Assembly: GCA_003165655.1 (NCBI GenBank)
Contig: PMOY01000375.1
Location: 1-40,028 of the forward strand
Direction: 5' to 3'
DNA length: 40,028 nucleotides
Source of the DNA: Solirubrobacterales bacterium
GTDB lineage: Bacteria; Actinomycetota; Thermoleophilia; Solirubrobacterales; Solirubrobacteraceae
The notes under the pieces: generated by a model
Databases searched by the model: none
The model's input: the letters and a program-made list of their open reading frames with translations, nothing else
Told to the model about the DNA's origin: nothing
Program-made: the position numbers and the translations under genes
In this document: in pieces, positions 17,610 through 25,899 of the stretch
Layout: the number at the start of each line of letters is the position of its first letter
How positions within the stretch are numbered: position 1 is the first letter of the stretch

Positions 17610-17631
17610 AAGTGGACCGTCGAGTCCGCTT
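17610..17631 (-). promoter_or_regulatory. TetR-type operator palindrome 2
   Basis: An 8-bp inverted repeat (AAGTGGAC / GTCCGCTT, one mismatch) with a 6-bp spacer. It repeats the half-site of palindrome 1. The centres are 33 bp apart, about three helical turns, so two dimers could bind the same DNA face. Confidence 0.75.
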
Positions 17632-17681
17632 GGCACATCCCGGCGCGATGACGACGGCGGCGACTAGGGTAGGACCGTGCT

Positions 17682-18263
17682 ATGACACCCGAGACGGCTC
17701 CCGAGACGGCACCCGAGACCACGGCACCCGAGACCACGGCAGCTCACTCGAATGAGTGCTCGGTCCTGAAGGCTTCGCGCAGCATCCGCGCTCGTAAGGG
17801 CGTTCGGGCCCCTCCCGAAAGCCTCTACGAGTTCCTCGGCACGCTCGACAACCACTGGCTGCTGACCGACCGTTTCGTCTCGCTGGTGCGCCTTCACGGG
17901 CCGGTGCAGTCGCGCACCGGCGGGGAGATCACCATTCGCGGGCCGTGGGGTCTGCGCCGCCACGCGCGCACGTGGCTCGACGCCGACGAGCACGGCTTGC
18001 GGCTCGTCGGGACGGCGGTGGTCGGACGGCGCACGGTTGCGCGCGTGACCTGGGCGCTGACGCCGATTCCCGGCGGGACCGACGTCGAGCTCACGGCCTC
18101 GGTACTTGCGGCGAGCCCGCTCGACCGTACCCTGTTGATCGTGGCGGCACCGTGGCTGCGCCGGCGATTCCTGGCGGCGATTGATCGGCTCGAGGAGCAG
18201 GCTCTGCATCCGCCTCGCCCGGCACGGTTCACCGGCACGAGCGTGCCGCCACGCGACGCCTGA
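17682..18263 (+). CDS. SRPBCC (START-like) superfamily protein
   Basis: A 193-residue protein with a repetitive N terminus (four PET(A/T) units at residues 2-19, encoded by a short DNA repeat). A helix-grip fold follows from about residue 30: SRSIRARKGVRAPPESLYEF at the start, GPWGLRRHARTWLD and GTDVELTASVLAASPLDRTL in the strands, and a long last helix (RRRFLAAIDRLEEQAL). SRPBCC proteins bind hydrophobic ligands in a cavity; none can be named here. It is divergent from the MFS operon, and the operator pair lies between them, so shared control by the TetR protein is possible. TAGGAC ends 6 nt before the ATG, consistent with a leaderless start. Confidence 0.75.
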   Translation: MTPETAPETAPETTAPETTAAHSNECSVLKASRSIRARKGVRAPPESLYEFLGTLDNHWLLTDRFVSLVRLHGPVQSRTGGEITIRGPWGLRRHARTWLDADEHGLRLVGTAVVGRRTVARVTWALTPIPGGTDVELTASVLAASPLDRTLLIVAAPWLRRRFLAAIDRLEEQALHPPRPARFTGTSVPPRDA

Positions 18264-18281
18264 GGTGGCCGGGCTCAGGCG
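18257..18281. terminator. hairpin formed by two convergent stop codons
   Basis: CGCCTGAG and CTCAGGCG form a perfect 8-bp stem around a 9-nt loop. The TGA in the left arm is the stop of the SRPBCC gene; the TCA in the right arm is the stop of the minus-strand beta-repeat gene. It has no T-run, so intrinsic termination would be weak, but it could protect both 3' ends. Confidence 0.55.
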
Positions 18282-21200
18282 CTGCTGAAGCTGGTGAGGA
18301 ATCGGTGCTGGGCGCCGCGCCCCTGGGTGAGCTTCTTGTTGGCGATGCCGATTTCTTGGATGATGCCGTTGCGGACTTTGAGTACCCCTCGGCTGGCGAC
18401 GCCAGGGGCGATGTACCACTCGTAGCGGCCGATGTGGAAGGCCTTGCCGATCCCTAGCCGCTTGGCGACCCTCTTCAGTCGCATTCCGGGACGCGCTCTG
18501 TCGAGGGCGTAGTAGGGGTCCGAGGTCATCGCGAGCACGATCCGTCCCTTCACGCGGGTGCGCTCGCTTGCCGACAGCGTGCGGAGCAGCTTGGTCGAGG
18601 GGTAGCCGGCGTGAATGCCCCAGCCACCGAAGAGGCAGAAGTCGTCCAGGCCCTTGCTTGTCGTATATCGCTTGAGCTTCGCGCGCGCGTGCGTGCGCGT
18701 GAAACCGAGCTCGAGCGGACCGAGCGACACACCGTGCAGGCGGCCGCTGGGCTTGACGCACCTCAACGTTCCGGGTTCGGCGACGACGATCGCCGCGCTC
18801 GTCCCGGGCGTTCCGGTGCCGGCGGCGTTGGTGGCGGTGACCGTGCACGTCAGCGAACTGCCCTCGTCGGCGATCTGGACGGTATACGTAGCAGCCGAAG
18901 CGCCCCCAATCGGAAACCCGTTCCGGTTCCACTGGTAGACGAAGCCGGTCGGGCTGTTGCTCCAGGTTCCATTCGAGCAACTCAGCGTGTTCCCCGGGGT
19001 TGGCGTGCCCGTGATCACCGGCGCTCCCGTGGTCACCGGCGAGCCCGGCGGTGGCGGGGGTACGGGGACTCCGGCGCTCGTCGCCGGTCCGCCTGAGCCG
19101 GATCTGTTGGACGCGATCACGGTGCACGTCAGCGTGTGGCCTTGATCCGCGGCGCCGACCACGTAGTTCGAGTTCGTCGACCCCGGGATCGGCGACCCGT
19201 CGCGGTTCCACTGATACGTGAATTTGGTCGGCCCGTTGCTCCAGATGCCCTCTGAGCAGCTCAACGTCTGACCCACGCTCGGCGTCCCGGTGATCGTGGG
19301 CGCATCCGCGTTCGCCGGCGTCGGAAAGACGTCGAGTATCACACCGGCGGAGACGTAATCGGCGCTGTAGGCGCTCGCGCTCGGCCCCGTGAGCGTCAAC
19401 ACCCCGGTCGGCGTCGAAGTGGAACTGATGACCTTGAACGTAGCGCCCAGGGGCGGTGCGAAACCGTGGCCGTCAGTCAGGCGCAGGACGCCGCCCAGCG
19501 ACGTCGCACCGCCGACGCTCAGCTGGCTGAAGCCGCTGCCCGGCGTCGTTCCGTCGAGCACGATCGCCAGCGTCCCGCCCGCGCCCTGCGAATACTTGCC
19601 GGTCACCTTCAGCGCGCCGAGGGCGTCTCCTGGCGACACTGTGCCGGAATTGTTCGTCACCGGACCGTTGACCGTTCCTCTGCCGATGAGCGTGCCGCCG
19701 GTCAGGGTCGTCGATGAGGCGGTGACGGTGCCGTCGTCCCGCAGGGTGCCCTTGACCGTCAACGGACCGCTGAGGAGCTTGTTACCGCCGGCGACGGTCG
19801 TCGTCCCGCCTGCCAGCACGAGGCTATCGGCGCCGAACCCGCTCGTGCCGCCGCCCGGCACGACGCCGTCGGCGCTGAAGGTGGCGCCGCTCCCGCCGAT
19901 GTCCACCCCGGCGCCGAGCGCGATCGTGCTCGGCGTCGTCACGTGCGCATCTGTAGCGTCGAAGCCCGCGCCGGTGATGCTCACGGGGCCTGCGGCGGTG
20001 ATCGAGCCCCCGTCCAGGGACCCTGGACCGGATATCGAGAACGGGGTGCCGGTCTGGTCGATCGCGATCGGGCTGCTCGGGGAGACCGCGCCGCCGGTCC
20101 ACGCGAAGCCACCGAACACCGCGAGCGAACCCGGGCCATTGAGGGCGCCGGCGCCGATCGCGAGGTTGCCGATGCTTGCGCTGTCCCCGATGTCGAGTGC
20201 GCCGCCACTCACCGTCGTGTTCGTGGCGCTGTACGTGCCGCCGCCCGAGACCGCCAGTGCCCCTCCGGGCACGGCGACGCTACCGGTGGTGGAAAGCGCC
20301 CCGCCGCCCGCGACCGCCAGTGTGCCCTGGGCGACGACGACGCTGCCGGTGGAGAGTGTGCCGCCGGAGGCGATCGTGCTCGTCCCGCCGCCGCTCTTGG
20401 TGAAGGTTCCGGCGCCGGAGATGGTGCCCGAGATCGGACCGCCGCCGGCGCTCAGGTCCGAACCCGACGGTACCTTCAGCGTCGTGCCCGGGTCGGTGGT
20501 CAAGTACCCCAGGGTCAGTGTGCTACCTGCCGCAAGGCTGCTGCCCGCGCCCGCCGTCAAGTGAACGACGAACGACGGCGCCGTCACGTCGCCGCTCGTG
20601 CTCAGTCCCGCGGCGGTGACCGCCACGGAGCCACTCGTGAAACTGCCAGGCCCGACCGTGACGGTGCTCGACGTGGCCAGCGACGCACCGCCGGAGCCTT
20701 CGAAGTTCGGGTTGGTGATCGAGACCGGACTGGCGGTGGTGACCGATCCGCCGGCGAAGTCGGGAGTGGAGGCGGTTCCGTCGATCGCCAGCGCGCCGGC
20801 GTCGATCGCCATGCCCGAGCCAGGCGCACCGTTGAGCGTGGCGGGCCCGCTGCCCGACCCTCCCCAGTCGAAGCTGCCGGGGACGGTCAACGTCTGCCCG
20901 CTCGGACCGTCGAGCTCGCCGCCACCTTCCAGCGAGAGATCAGCGACGGTCGAGTCATCCGCGCCCGTGAGCGCGAGATCGCCGCCGGTGATGTCGAGAT
21001 CGCCGCCGGCCTGGATCGAATCGGCCGTGTCTCCCAGGGTGGAGACCGTTACCGTCGTCCCGGCGGGCCAGCACGCGACCTCGGTTCCGGTCGGAATCGC
21101 GTTGACCAGGGGCACGCCGTCGACTTCCCAGTTCGCGGGGTTCGACCAGTCGCCTGACGGCGAGATGAATTCGTCGAAGTTGGTGGCGGGGCAGGCGGGC

Positions 21201-21319
21201 TGTGCATCGGCGGTCGCGCTCAGCATCCCCGCGAGGACGAGCGCCGACGCCATGATCACAGCCACCAACACTGACCGCCGCCCGTGGCCGGACAGACGAT
21301 GTACGCGTGTACCCCTCAT
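18275..21319 (-). CDS. secreted beta-repeat/Ig-like protein with novel C-terminal domain (copy 2)
   Basis: The 1014-residue protein has a signal peptide (RRSVLVAVIMASALVLAGML, ending near TADAQP) and a head with CPATNFDEF and NPANWEVDG. About 550 residues of Gly/Ser/Thr-rich beta-strand repeats follow (patterns like VTAAGLSTSGDV, TLTGGTLIGRGTVNGPV, SGTVSPGD), as in autotransporter-type beta-helices. Two Ig-like modules (about 670-755 and 763-845) show TPSVGQTLSCSEGIWSN and YQWNRDGSPIPG. The last ~165 residues form a domain shared with the next gene: LGPLELGFTRTHARAKLKRY, FGGWGIHAGYPSTKLL, RARPGMRLKRVAKRLGIGK, RNGIIQEIGIA. It should be exported; no LPXTG or membrane anchor is visible. The start ATG 21319 has AAGGGG upstream. 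Role unknown; adhesion or cell-surface matrix is a guess. Confidence 0.88.
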   Translation of the reverse strand: MRGTRVHRLSGHGRRSVLVAVIMASALVLAGMLSATADAQPACPATNFDEFISPSGDWSNPANWEVDGVPLVNAIPTGTEVACWPAGTTVTVSTLGDTADSIQAGGDLDITGGDLALTGADDSTVADLSLEGGGELDGPSGQTLTVPGSFDWGGSGSGPATLNGAPGSGMAIDAGALAIDGTASTPDFAGGSVTTASPVSITNPNFEGSGGASLATSSTVTVGPGSFTSGSVAVTAAGLSTSGDVTAPSFVVHLTAGAGSSLAAGSTLTLGYLTTDPGTTLKVPSGSDLSAGGGPISGTISGAGTFTKSGGGTSTIASGGTLSTGSVVVAQGTLAVAGGGALSTTGSVAVPGGALAVSGGGTYSATNTTVSGGALDIGDSASIGNLAIGAGALNGPGSLAVFGGFAWTGGAVSPSSPIAIDQTGTPFSISGPGSLDGGSITAAGPVSITGAGFDATDAHVTTPSTIALGAGVDIGGSGATFSADGVVPGGGTSGFGADSLVLAGGTTTVAGGNKLLSGPLTVKGTLRDDGTVTASSTTLTGGTLIGRGTVNGPVTNNSGTVSPGDALGALKVTGKYSQGAGGTLAIVLDGTTPGSGFSQLSVGGATSLGGVLRLTDGHGFAPPLGATFKVISSTSTPTGVLTLTGPSASAYSADYVSAGVILDVFPTPANADAPTITGTPSVGQTLSCSEGIWSNGPTKFTYQWNRDGSPIPGSTNSNYVVGAADQGHTLTCTVIASNRSGSGGPATSAGVPVPPPPPGSPVTTGAPVITGTPTPGNTLSCSNGTWSNSPTGFVYQWNRNGFPIGGASAATYTVQIADEGSSLTCTVTATNAAGTGTPGTSAAIVVAEPGTLRCVKPSGRLHGVSLGPLELGFTRTHARAKLKRYTTSKGLDDFCLFGGWGIHAGYPSTKLLRTLSASERTRVKGRIVLAMTSDPYYALDRARPGMRLKRVAKRLGIGKAFHIGRYEWYIAPGVASRGVLKVRNGIIQEIGIANKKLTQGRGAQHRFLTSFSSA

Positions 21320-21458
21320 TCGGCCCCTTCTCGCACGACAGGACGCGGTGAGTCTACGGTTCTGGAGCGCCGCATGCACCACCAGCCGTCCGCGCGCGGT
21401 CGATTCCAGCGAACCACCGGCGGCCGCGGCGGCCCGCGCGACCCGACGCGGTCAGGCC

Positions 21459-24400
21459 TCAGGCGCCGCTGAAGCTCGTGAGGAACGACTGCTGGGCGGC
21501 GCGTCCGTGGGTGAGCTGCAGGCTGGCGATCCCGATTTCTTGGATGATCCCGCCGCGAACCCTGAGCACACCCTGGCCGGCCGTGCCGGCGGCGATGTAC
21601 CAGTAGTTGCGGCCGATGTGGAAGCTCTTGCCGACCTTGAGCCTCTTTGCCACCGCGCTGAGTCGCATCCCGGGGCGTGCCCCGTTCAAGGCGTAGAAGG
21701 GGTTCGAGGTCAGCGCGAGCACGATCCGCCCCGTCACGCGTCCGCGCTCGCTCGCGGAAAGGCTGCGGAGCAGCTTGCTCGACGGGTAGCCGGCGTGGAC
21801 GCCCCAACCGCCGTACAAACAGAAGTCCTCGACGCTGCCGGCCGCTGAATAGCGGCTCAGCTTGCGGTGCGCGCGCGCGCGCGTGAACCCGAGTGCGAGC
21901 GGACCGAGGGAGCCACCGCCGAGCCGGCCGGTGGGCTTCGGGCACGAGAGCGTCCCGGGCTCGGCGACGATGATCGCGGCGCTCGTCTTCGGCCTCCCGG
22001 CGCCGGCCGCGGTCAATGCCGTCACGGTGCACGTGAGCGGACTGCCCTCTTCGGCGATCTGGACCGTGGAGGTCGCGCCCGTCGCCCCCGCGATCGGTAA
22101 CCCGTTCCGGTCCCACTGATACTTGAAGGCGGTCGGGCCGGCGGTCCAGATCCCGCGCGAGCAGCTCAGAGTGTTTCCCGGGGTCGGCGTCCCCGTGACC
22201 GTCGGCGCCACGGTGTTGGTCGGCGCGCCGGGCGCCGGCGGCGCTACCGGTGGCGGCGCAGGCGGGGCGGGCACCGACACCCCGGAGCTTGTCGCCGAGT
22301 CGCCTGAGCCCTGTTCGTTGGCCGCGGTCACGGTGCACGTGAGCGAGTCGCCCCGGTCTGCCGCCACGACCAGATACGTCTGGCCGGTGGCGCCCGAGAT
22401 TGGCGAACCGTCCCGGTTCCATTGATACGTGAACGCAGTCGGGTAAGCGCTCCATTTGCCCTCTGAGCAGCTCAACGTCTGACCCACACTCGGCGTCCCG
22501 GTAATGGCCGGTGCCACCGCGCTCCCCGGCGCCCGATTGACCTCGAGCGTGACGTCATTCGAGTCGTACACAGCGGCGTAGGAGCCTGCGCCCGACCCTG
22601 TGAGCGTGAACGCCCCTCCAAGCGATGAACTGGAACTGATGATCTCGAACGTGTCGGCCGGCGGCTCGGGTATGAAGCCGCTCCCGTCCGTGAGTGCGAG
22701 ATCACCCTTCAGCGAAGTGGTGCCGCCAACCCTGAGCTGGCTGAAGCCGCTCCCGGCTGTTGTCCCATCGAGCTCGATCGCAAGCGTCCCGCCGCTGTCC
22801 TGCTGATAGGTGCCACCGACGCTCAGCACGCCGGGAGCGCCGTCACCAGGCGAGACCGTCCCGGACGCGTTCGTCACCGCGTGGTCGACCGTCCCGGTAC
22901 CGTCGAGCGTGCCGCCCGTAAGCGTCGTCGAGGAGGGGTCGACGGTGCCGTCGTCCTGGACAGTGCCGCCCTGGACCGTCAGCGCACCGCTGGTCAGAGT
23001 ACTGCCGCTCGGCACCGTCGTCGCTCCGCCCGTCAGCACGAGGCTGTTGCCGCCGAACCCGTACGTTTGCGCTCCTGTCCCCGTTGCGTTGACACCGGCT
23101 GCCGTGAAGGTGGCCCCACCGGTCCCACCGATATCCACACCGGAGCCGAGCGTGATCGTGCTCGTCGTGGTCAGGATCGGCGCGCCCGAGGTGTCGAAGT
23201 GCGTACTGGTGATGCTCACGGGGCTCGTGGTCGTGAGCGAGCCGCCGTCCACGGACGGGGTACCGGTGCCGGAGATCGAGAACCCGGCTCCGGTCTGAGC
23301 GATCGCCAGATCGCCGCCACCGGCGTTGATCGTGCCGCCGCCGCTCCACCCGAGGAGACCCGTGACGGCCAACGTGTTGCCGTCGCTCCCGTTCAGCTCC
23401 CCACCGCCTGTGAGCGACAGATTGCCAGTCGTACCGCTGGCTCTGAGGTCCAGCGTGCCGGAGCCGATCGTGGTCTCGATCGCGGCGTCGTAGGCGGCGT
23501 CGCCGTCGACGGTGAGACCGCCCCCGCCCAGGTCGACGCCGGCGGTTGAGAGGTCGCCGCCGTTCTCGATCACGGTCGTACCGCTGCCGCCGCTCGCCGC
23601 CGTGAACGTGCCCGCGCCGGTGATCGCTCCCGAGATTGCTCCCGAGCCTGCGTTCAGCGCCACCCCGGCCGGCACCGTCAGCGTCGTGCCGGCGTCGGTG
23701 ATCAGATCCTCCACGTTCAGCGTGCCGGCAAGGCTGCTCGCGCCGGTCGTCAGGTGAAGAGCGAAGCCCAGCACCGAGCTCGTCGCGCCGGTGGTGGTGA
23801 TCGTCGGGGCGGTGATCGTCCCGGGCGAGCTGCTCGCCGCCAGGTCGGCGGTGTCGAACGTGACTCCCGCGTTCGCGTTCAACACCGGTGCGCCCGTGTC
23901 GGTGAGGTCTGAGCCGCTGATCGTGACCGGGCTGGCGGTCGAGATCGACCCGCCGCCCCACGCCGCGGCGCCCTCGATGGTCAAGCCGGCTCCGGTGGTC
24001 TGGCTGATCTTCAGCGCGTCATCCGGGCCGTCGTTCAGTCGCGTAGCGCCGCCGCTCGTCCCATCCCAGTCGAAGCCCCCGTCGACGGTCAGTCGCTGGC
24101 CTAGGCCACCCAGATTGCCGCCGTCGCTCAGCGACAGCGCATCGCCGCCCGGGGCGTTCGTCGATGTCGAGATGACCGAGTCATTCGCGGCCGTGGCCGA
24201 GTCGAGTGTCAGCTCGCCACCGTTGATGTCGAGTGCGCCCCCCTGGACCGACGCCACGGTCTCATCGCCGCTGCTCAGCGTGACCGTCGTCCCCGTGCTC
24301 CAGCACGCAATCGAGCCCGAACCGGGGACGGCGGGCAACCAGGTCCCGCCGCCGTTCCACTCGCCGCTGTTCCCGCTGGTCGGGGTGAAGACATCGCTCC

Positions 24401-25703
24401 CTGACGGGCAGTTCGCAGGCGGGACTAAAGCCGTCAAGGTGACTCCTGAGCCGCCGTAAGCGGGGAGGTAGGTGCCGGCGCTGGGCCCGCTGAGGTTGAA
24501 GGTGCCCGATGACCCGGAGCCGTAGGTGAGGATCTCGAAGGTACTGCCCGTCGCGGGTGCAGAGCCGGTGTCGGTCAACGAGAGGTCGCCGCCGAGCGTT
24601 GCCGTGCCGCTCACCGTCAGCTGGCTGAAGTCGGTGCCGGGTGTGGTGTAGCCCGTGAGCTCGATCACGAGCGTCCCGCCGCTGTCCTGCTCATAGGTGC
24701 CACCGATGCTCAGCACGCCGGGAGCGCCATCACCAGGCGACACCGTCCCGGAGGTATTCCTCACCGGCCCGTCGACCGTGCCCGTGCCGTCGAGCGTACC
24801 GCCCGTGAGCGTCATCGACGAGGGGTCGACGGTGCCGTCGTCCTGCACGGTGCCGCCCTGGACCGTCAGGGGACCGCTGGCCAGGGTGTTGCCGCCCGAC
24901 ACCGTCGTCGCCCCGCCCGTCAGCACGAGGCTGTCGCTGCCAAACCCGTAGGTGCCGGTCGTGCCGGTGCCGGCGACGACACCGGCTGCCGCGAAGGTGG
25001 CCCCACCTGTCCCACCGATGTCCACACCGGATCCGAGCGTGATCGTGCTCGTTGTGCTCAGTGTTGGCGCATTCGCGGTCTCGAAGTTCGCGTTGGTGAT
25101 CGAGACCGGGCTGCCGATGGTGATCGAGCCGCCGAGGAACTCAGGCGTGGAAGTGGTTCCGTCGACTGTCAACGAGCCGGTGGTAATCGCCAGGTTCGAG
25201 CCAGGGACGGTCGCGTTGTTGTCGAGGGCCGCGACCCCTGTGCCCGACCCTCCCCAGTCGAAGCTGCCCTCGACCGTCAACGTCGGAGCGCTCGTAACGT
25301 CTGGACCGTCAAGCTCGCCGCCACCTTCCAGCGAGAGATCACCGACGGTCGAGTCATCCGTCGATGACGTCAGCGCCAGCACGCCGCCGCTGACGACGTC
25401 GAGATCCCCATCGGCCTGGATCGAATCGACGCTTTCGCCGTCCGAGACTGTCACCGTCGTGCCGGCGTCCCAGCACGCGACCTCGGTCCCCGACGGAGGA
25501 GCAAGCAGCGACCAGTTGGTGCCCACCGACCAGTCGCCGGACGTTGCGGTGTATTGGTCGAAGTTGCCGGCGGGACACGTCGCCTGCGCACCCGCCGTCG
25601 CGCTGAGCACGCTCGCGAGGGATATCGCCGCGATACTCCCCGCCACCAGCGCCAGAACCCAACGCCTGAACCCGCACAGACGGTCTGCGCGTGCACCCCT
25701 CAT
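21459..25703 (-). CDS. secreted beta-repeat/Ig-like protein with novel C-terminal domain (copy 1)
   Basis: The 1414-residue paralogue of the adjacent gene has the same order. A signal peptide (RRWVLALVAGSIAAISLASV, cut near TAGAQA) is followed by a Cys-containing head (CPAGNFDQYTATSGDWS, GTEVACWDAGTTVTV). It differs in having two head-plus-beta-repeat blocks: the second head starts near residue 430 (CPSGSDVFTP, GSIACWSTGTTVTLSSGD). The blocks share long repeats such as TITLGSGVDIGGTGGATF, VQGGTVQDDGTVDPSS and SGTVSPGDGAPGVLS. Two Ig-like modules begin near 1066 and 1163. The terminal domain (about 1248-1414) has LGPLALGFTRARAHRKLSRY, YGGWGVHAGYPSSKLL, ARPGMRLSAVAKRLKVGK and RGGIIQEIGIAS. It is 139 bp upstream of the shorter copy on the same strand. 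Likely secreted; function unknown. Confidence 0.88.
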   Translation of the reverse strand: MRGARADRLCGFRRWVLALVAGSIAAISLASVLSATAGAQATCPAGNFDQYTATSGDWSVGTNWSLLAPPSGTEVACWDAGTTVTVSDGESVDSIQADGDLDVVSGGVLALTSSTDDSTVGDLSLEGGGELDGPDVTSAPTLTVEGSFDWGGSGTGVAALDNNATVPGSNLAITTGSLTVDGTTSTPEFLGGSITIGSPVSITNANFETANAPTLSTTSTITLGSGVDIGGTGGATFAAAGVVAGTGTTGTYGFGSDSLVLTGGATTVSGGNTLASGPLTVQGGTVQDDGTVDPSSMTLTGGTLDGTGTVDGPVRNTSGTVSPGDGAPGVLSIGGTYEQDSGGTLVIELTGYTTPGTDFSQLTVSGTATLGGDLSLTDTGSAPATGSTFEILTYGSGSSGTFNLSGPSAGTYLPAYGGSGVTLTALVPPANCPSGSDVFTPTSGNSGEWNGGGTWLPAVPGSGSIACWSTGTTVTLSSGDETVASVQGGALDINGGELTLDSATAANDSVISTSTNAPGGDALSLSDGGNLGGLGQRLTVDGGFDWDGTSGGATRLNDGPDDALKISQTTGAGLTIEGAAAWGGGSISTASPVTISGSDLTDTGAPVLNANAGVTFDTADLAASSSPGTITAPTITTTGATSSVLGFALHLTTGASSLAGTLNVEDLITDAGTTLTVPAGVALNAGSGAISGAITGAGTFTAASGGSGTTVIENGGDLSTAGVDLGGGGLTVDGDAAYDAAIETTIGSGTLDLRASGTTGNLSLTGGGELNGSDGNTLAVTGLLGWSGGGTINAGGGDLAIAQTGAGFSISGTGTPSVDGGSLTTTSPVSITSTHFDTSGAPILTTTSTITLGSGVDIGGTGGATFTAAGVNATGTGAQTYGFGGNSLVLTGGATTVPSGSTLTSGALTVQGGTVQDDGTVDPSSTTLTGGTLDGTGTVDHAVTNASGTVSPGDGAPGVLSVGGTYQQDSGGTLAIELDGTTAGSGFSQLRVGGTTSLKGDLALTDGSGFIPEPPADTFEIISSSSSLGGAFTLTGSGAGSYAAVYDSNDVTLEVNRAPGSAVAPAITGTPSVGQTLSCSEGKWSAYPTAFTYQWNRDGSPISGATGQTYLVVAADRGDSLTCTVTAANEQGSGDSATSSGVSVPAPPAPPPVAPPAPGAPTNTVAPTVTGTPTPGNTLSCSRGIWTAGPTAFKYQWDRNGLPIAGATGATSTVQIAEEGSPLTCTVTALTAAGAGRPKTSAAIIVAEPGTLSCPKPTGRLGGGSLGPLALGFTRARAHRKLSRYSAAGSVEDFCLYGGWGVHAGYPSSKLLRSLSASERGRVTGRIVLALTSNPFYALNGARPGMRLSAVAKRLKVGKSFHIGRNYWYIAAGTAGQGVLRVRGGIIQEIGIASLQLTHGRAAQQSFLTSFSGA
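22810..23170 (-). repeat. intragenic direct repeat, second copy
   Basis: This segment closely matches 24700-25050 within the same gene, offset by about 1.89 kb. Shared stretches include CTCAGCACGCCGGGAGCGCC and GGGGTCGACGGTGCCGTCGT. It encodes the repeated beta block of the 1414-residue protein and is a substrate for recombination. Confidence 0.85.
24700..25050 (-). repeat. intragenic direct repeat, first copy
   Basis: This is the partner of 22810-23170. Related but more diverged sequence also occurs in the shorter paralogue, near 19640-19910. Confidence 0.85.
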
Positions 25704-25887
25704 ATCGCCCCCTGTCTCAAGGCGACCTCTCGTCGCCCGGTCACGCTGATTCTACGCCCTCGAGCGCCAGATGCCACCATCAGCCGATACAGGCTCGTCC
25801 ACCCTGGCGCGTCGAGCCTCGTGCATTCGTCGGCGGCGGTCGCTGACCACGCGCCCCTAGACCCTTTCGCTGCAAAGCCGAAGGTTC

Positions 25888-25893
25888 TACCCT
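25888..25893 (+). promoter_or_regulatory. candidate -10 (TACCCT), leaderless start of MgtE-N gene
   Basis: TACCCT ends 6 nt before the ATG at 25900 and no ribosome-binding site is seen. This fits a leaderless transcript for the MgtE-N/DUF1003 operon. Confidence 0.4.
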
Positions 25894-25899
25894 CTAACC

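Noticed and set aside
19389-25749. Long Pro/Val/Ser-rich plus-strand frames opposite the beta-repeat genes
   Set aside because: They are shadows of Gly/Thr-rich codons; the minus-strand frames have signal peptides, Ig-like modules and conserved ends.
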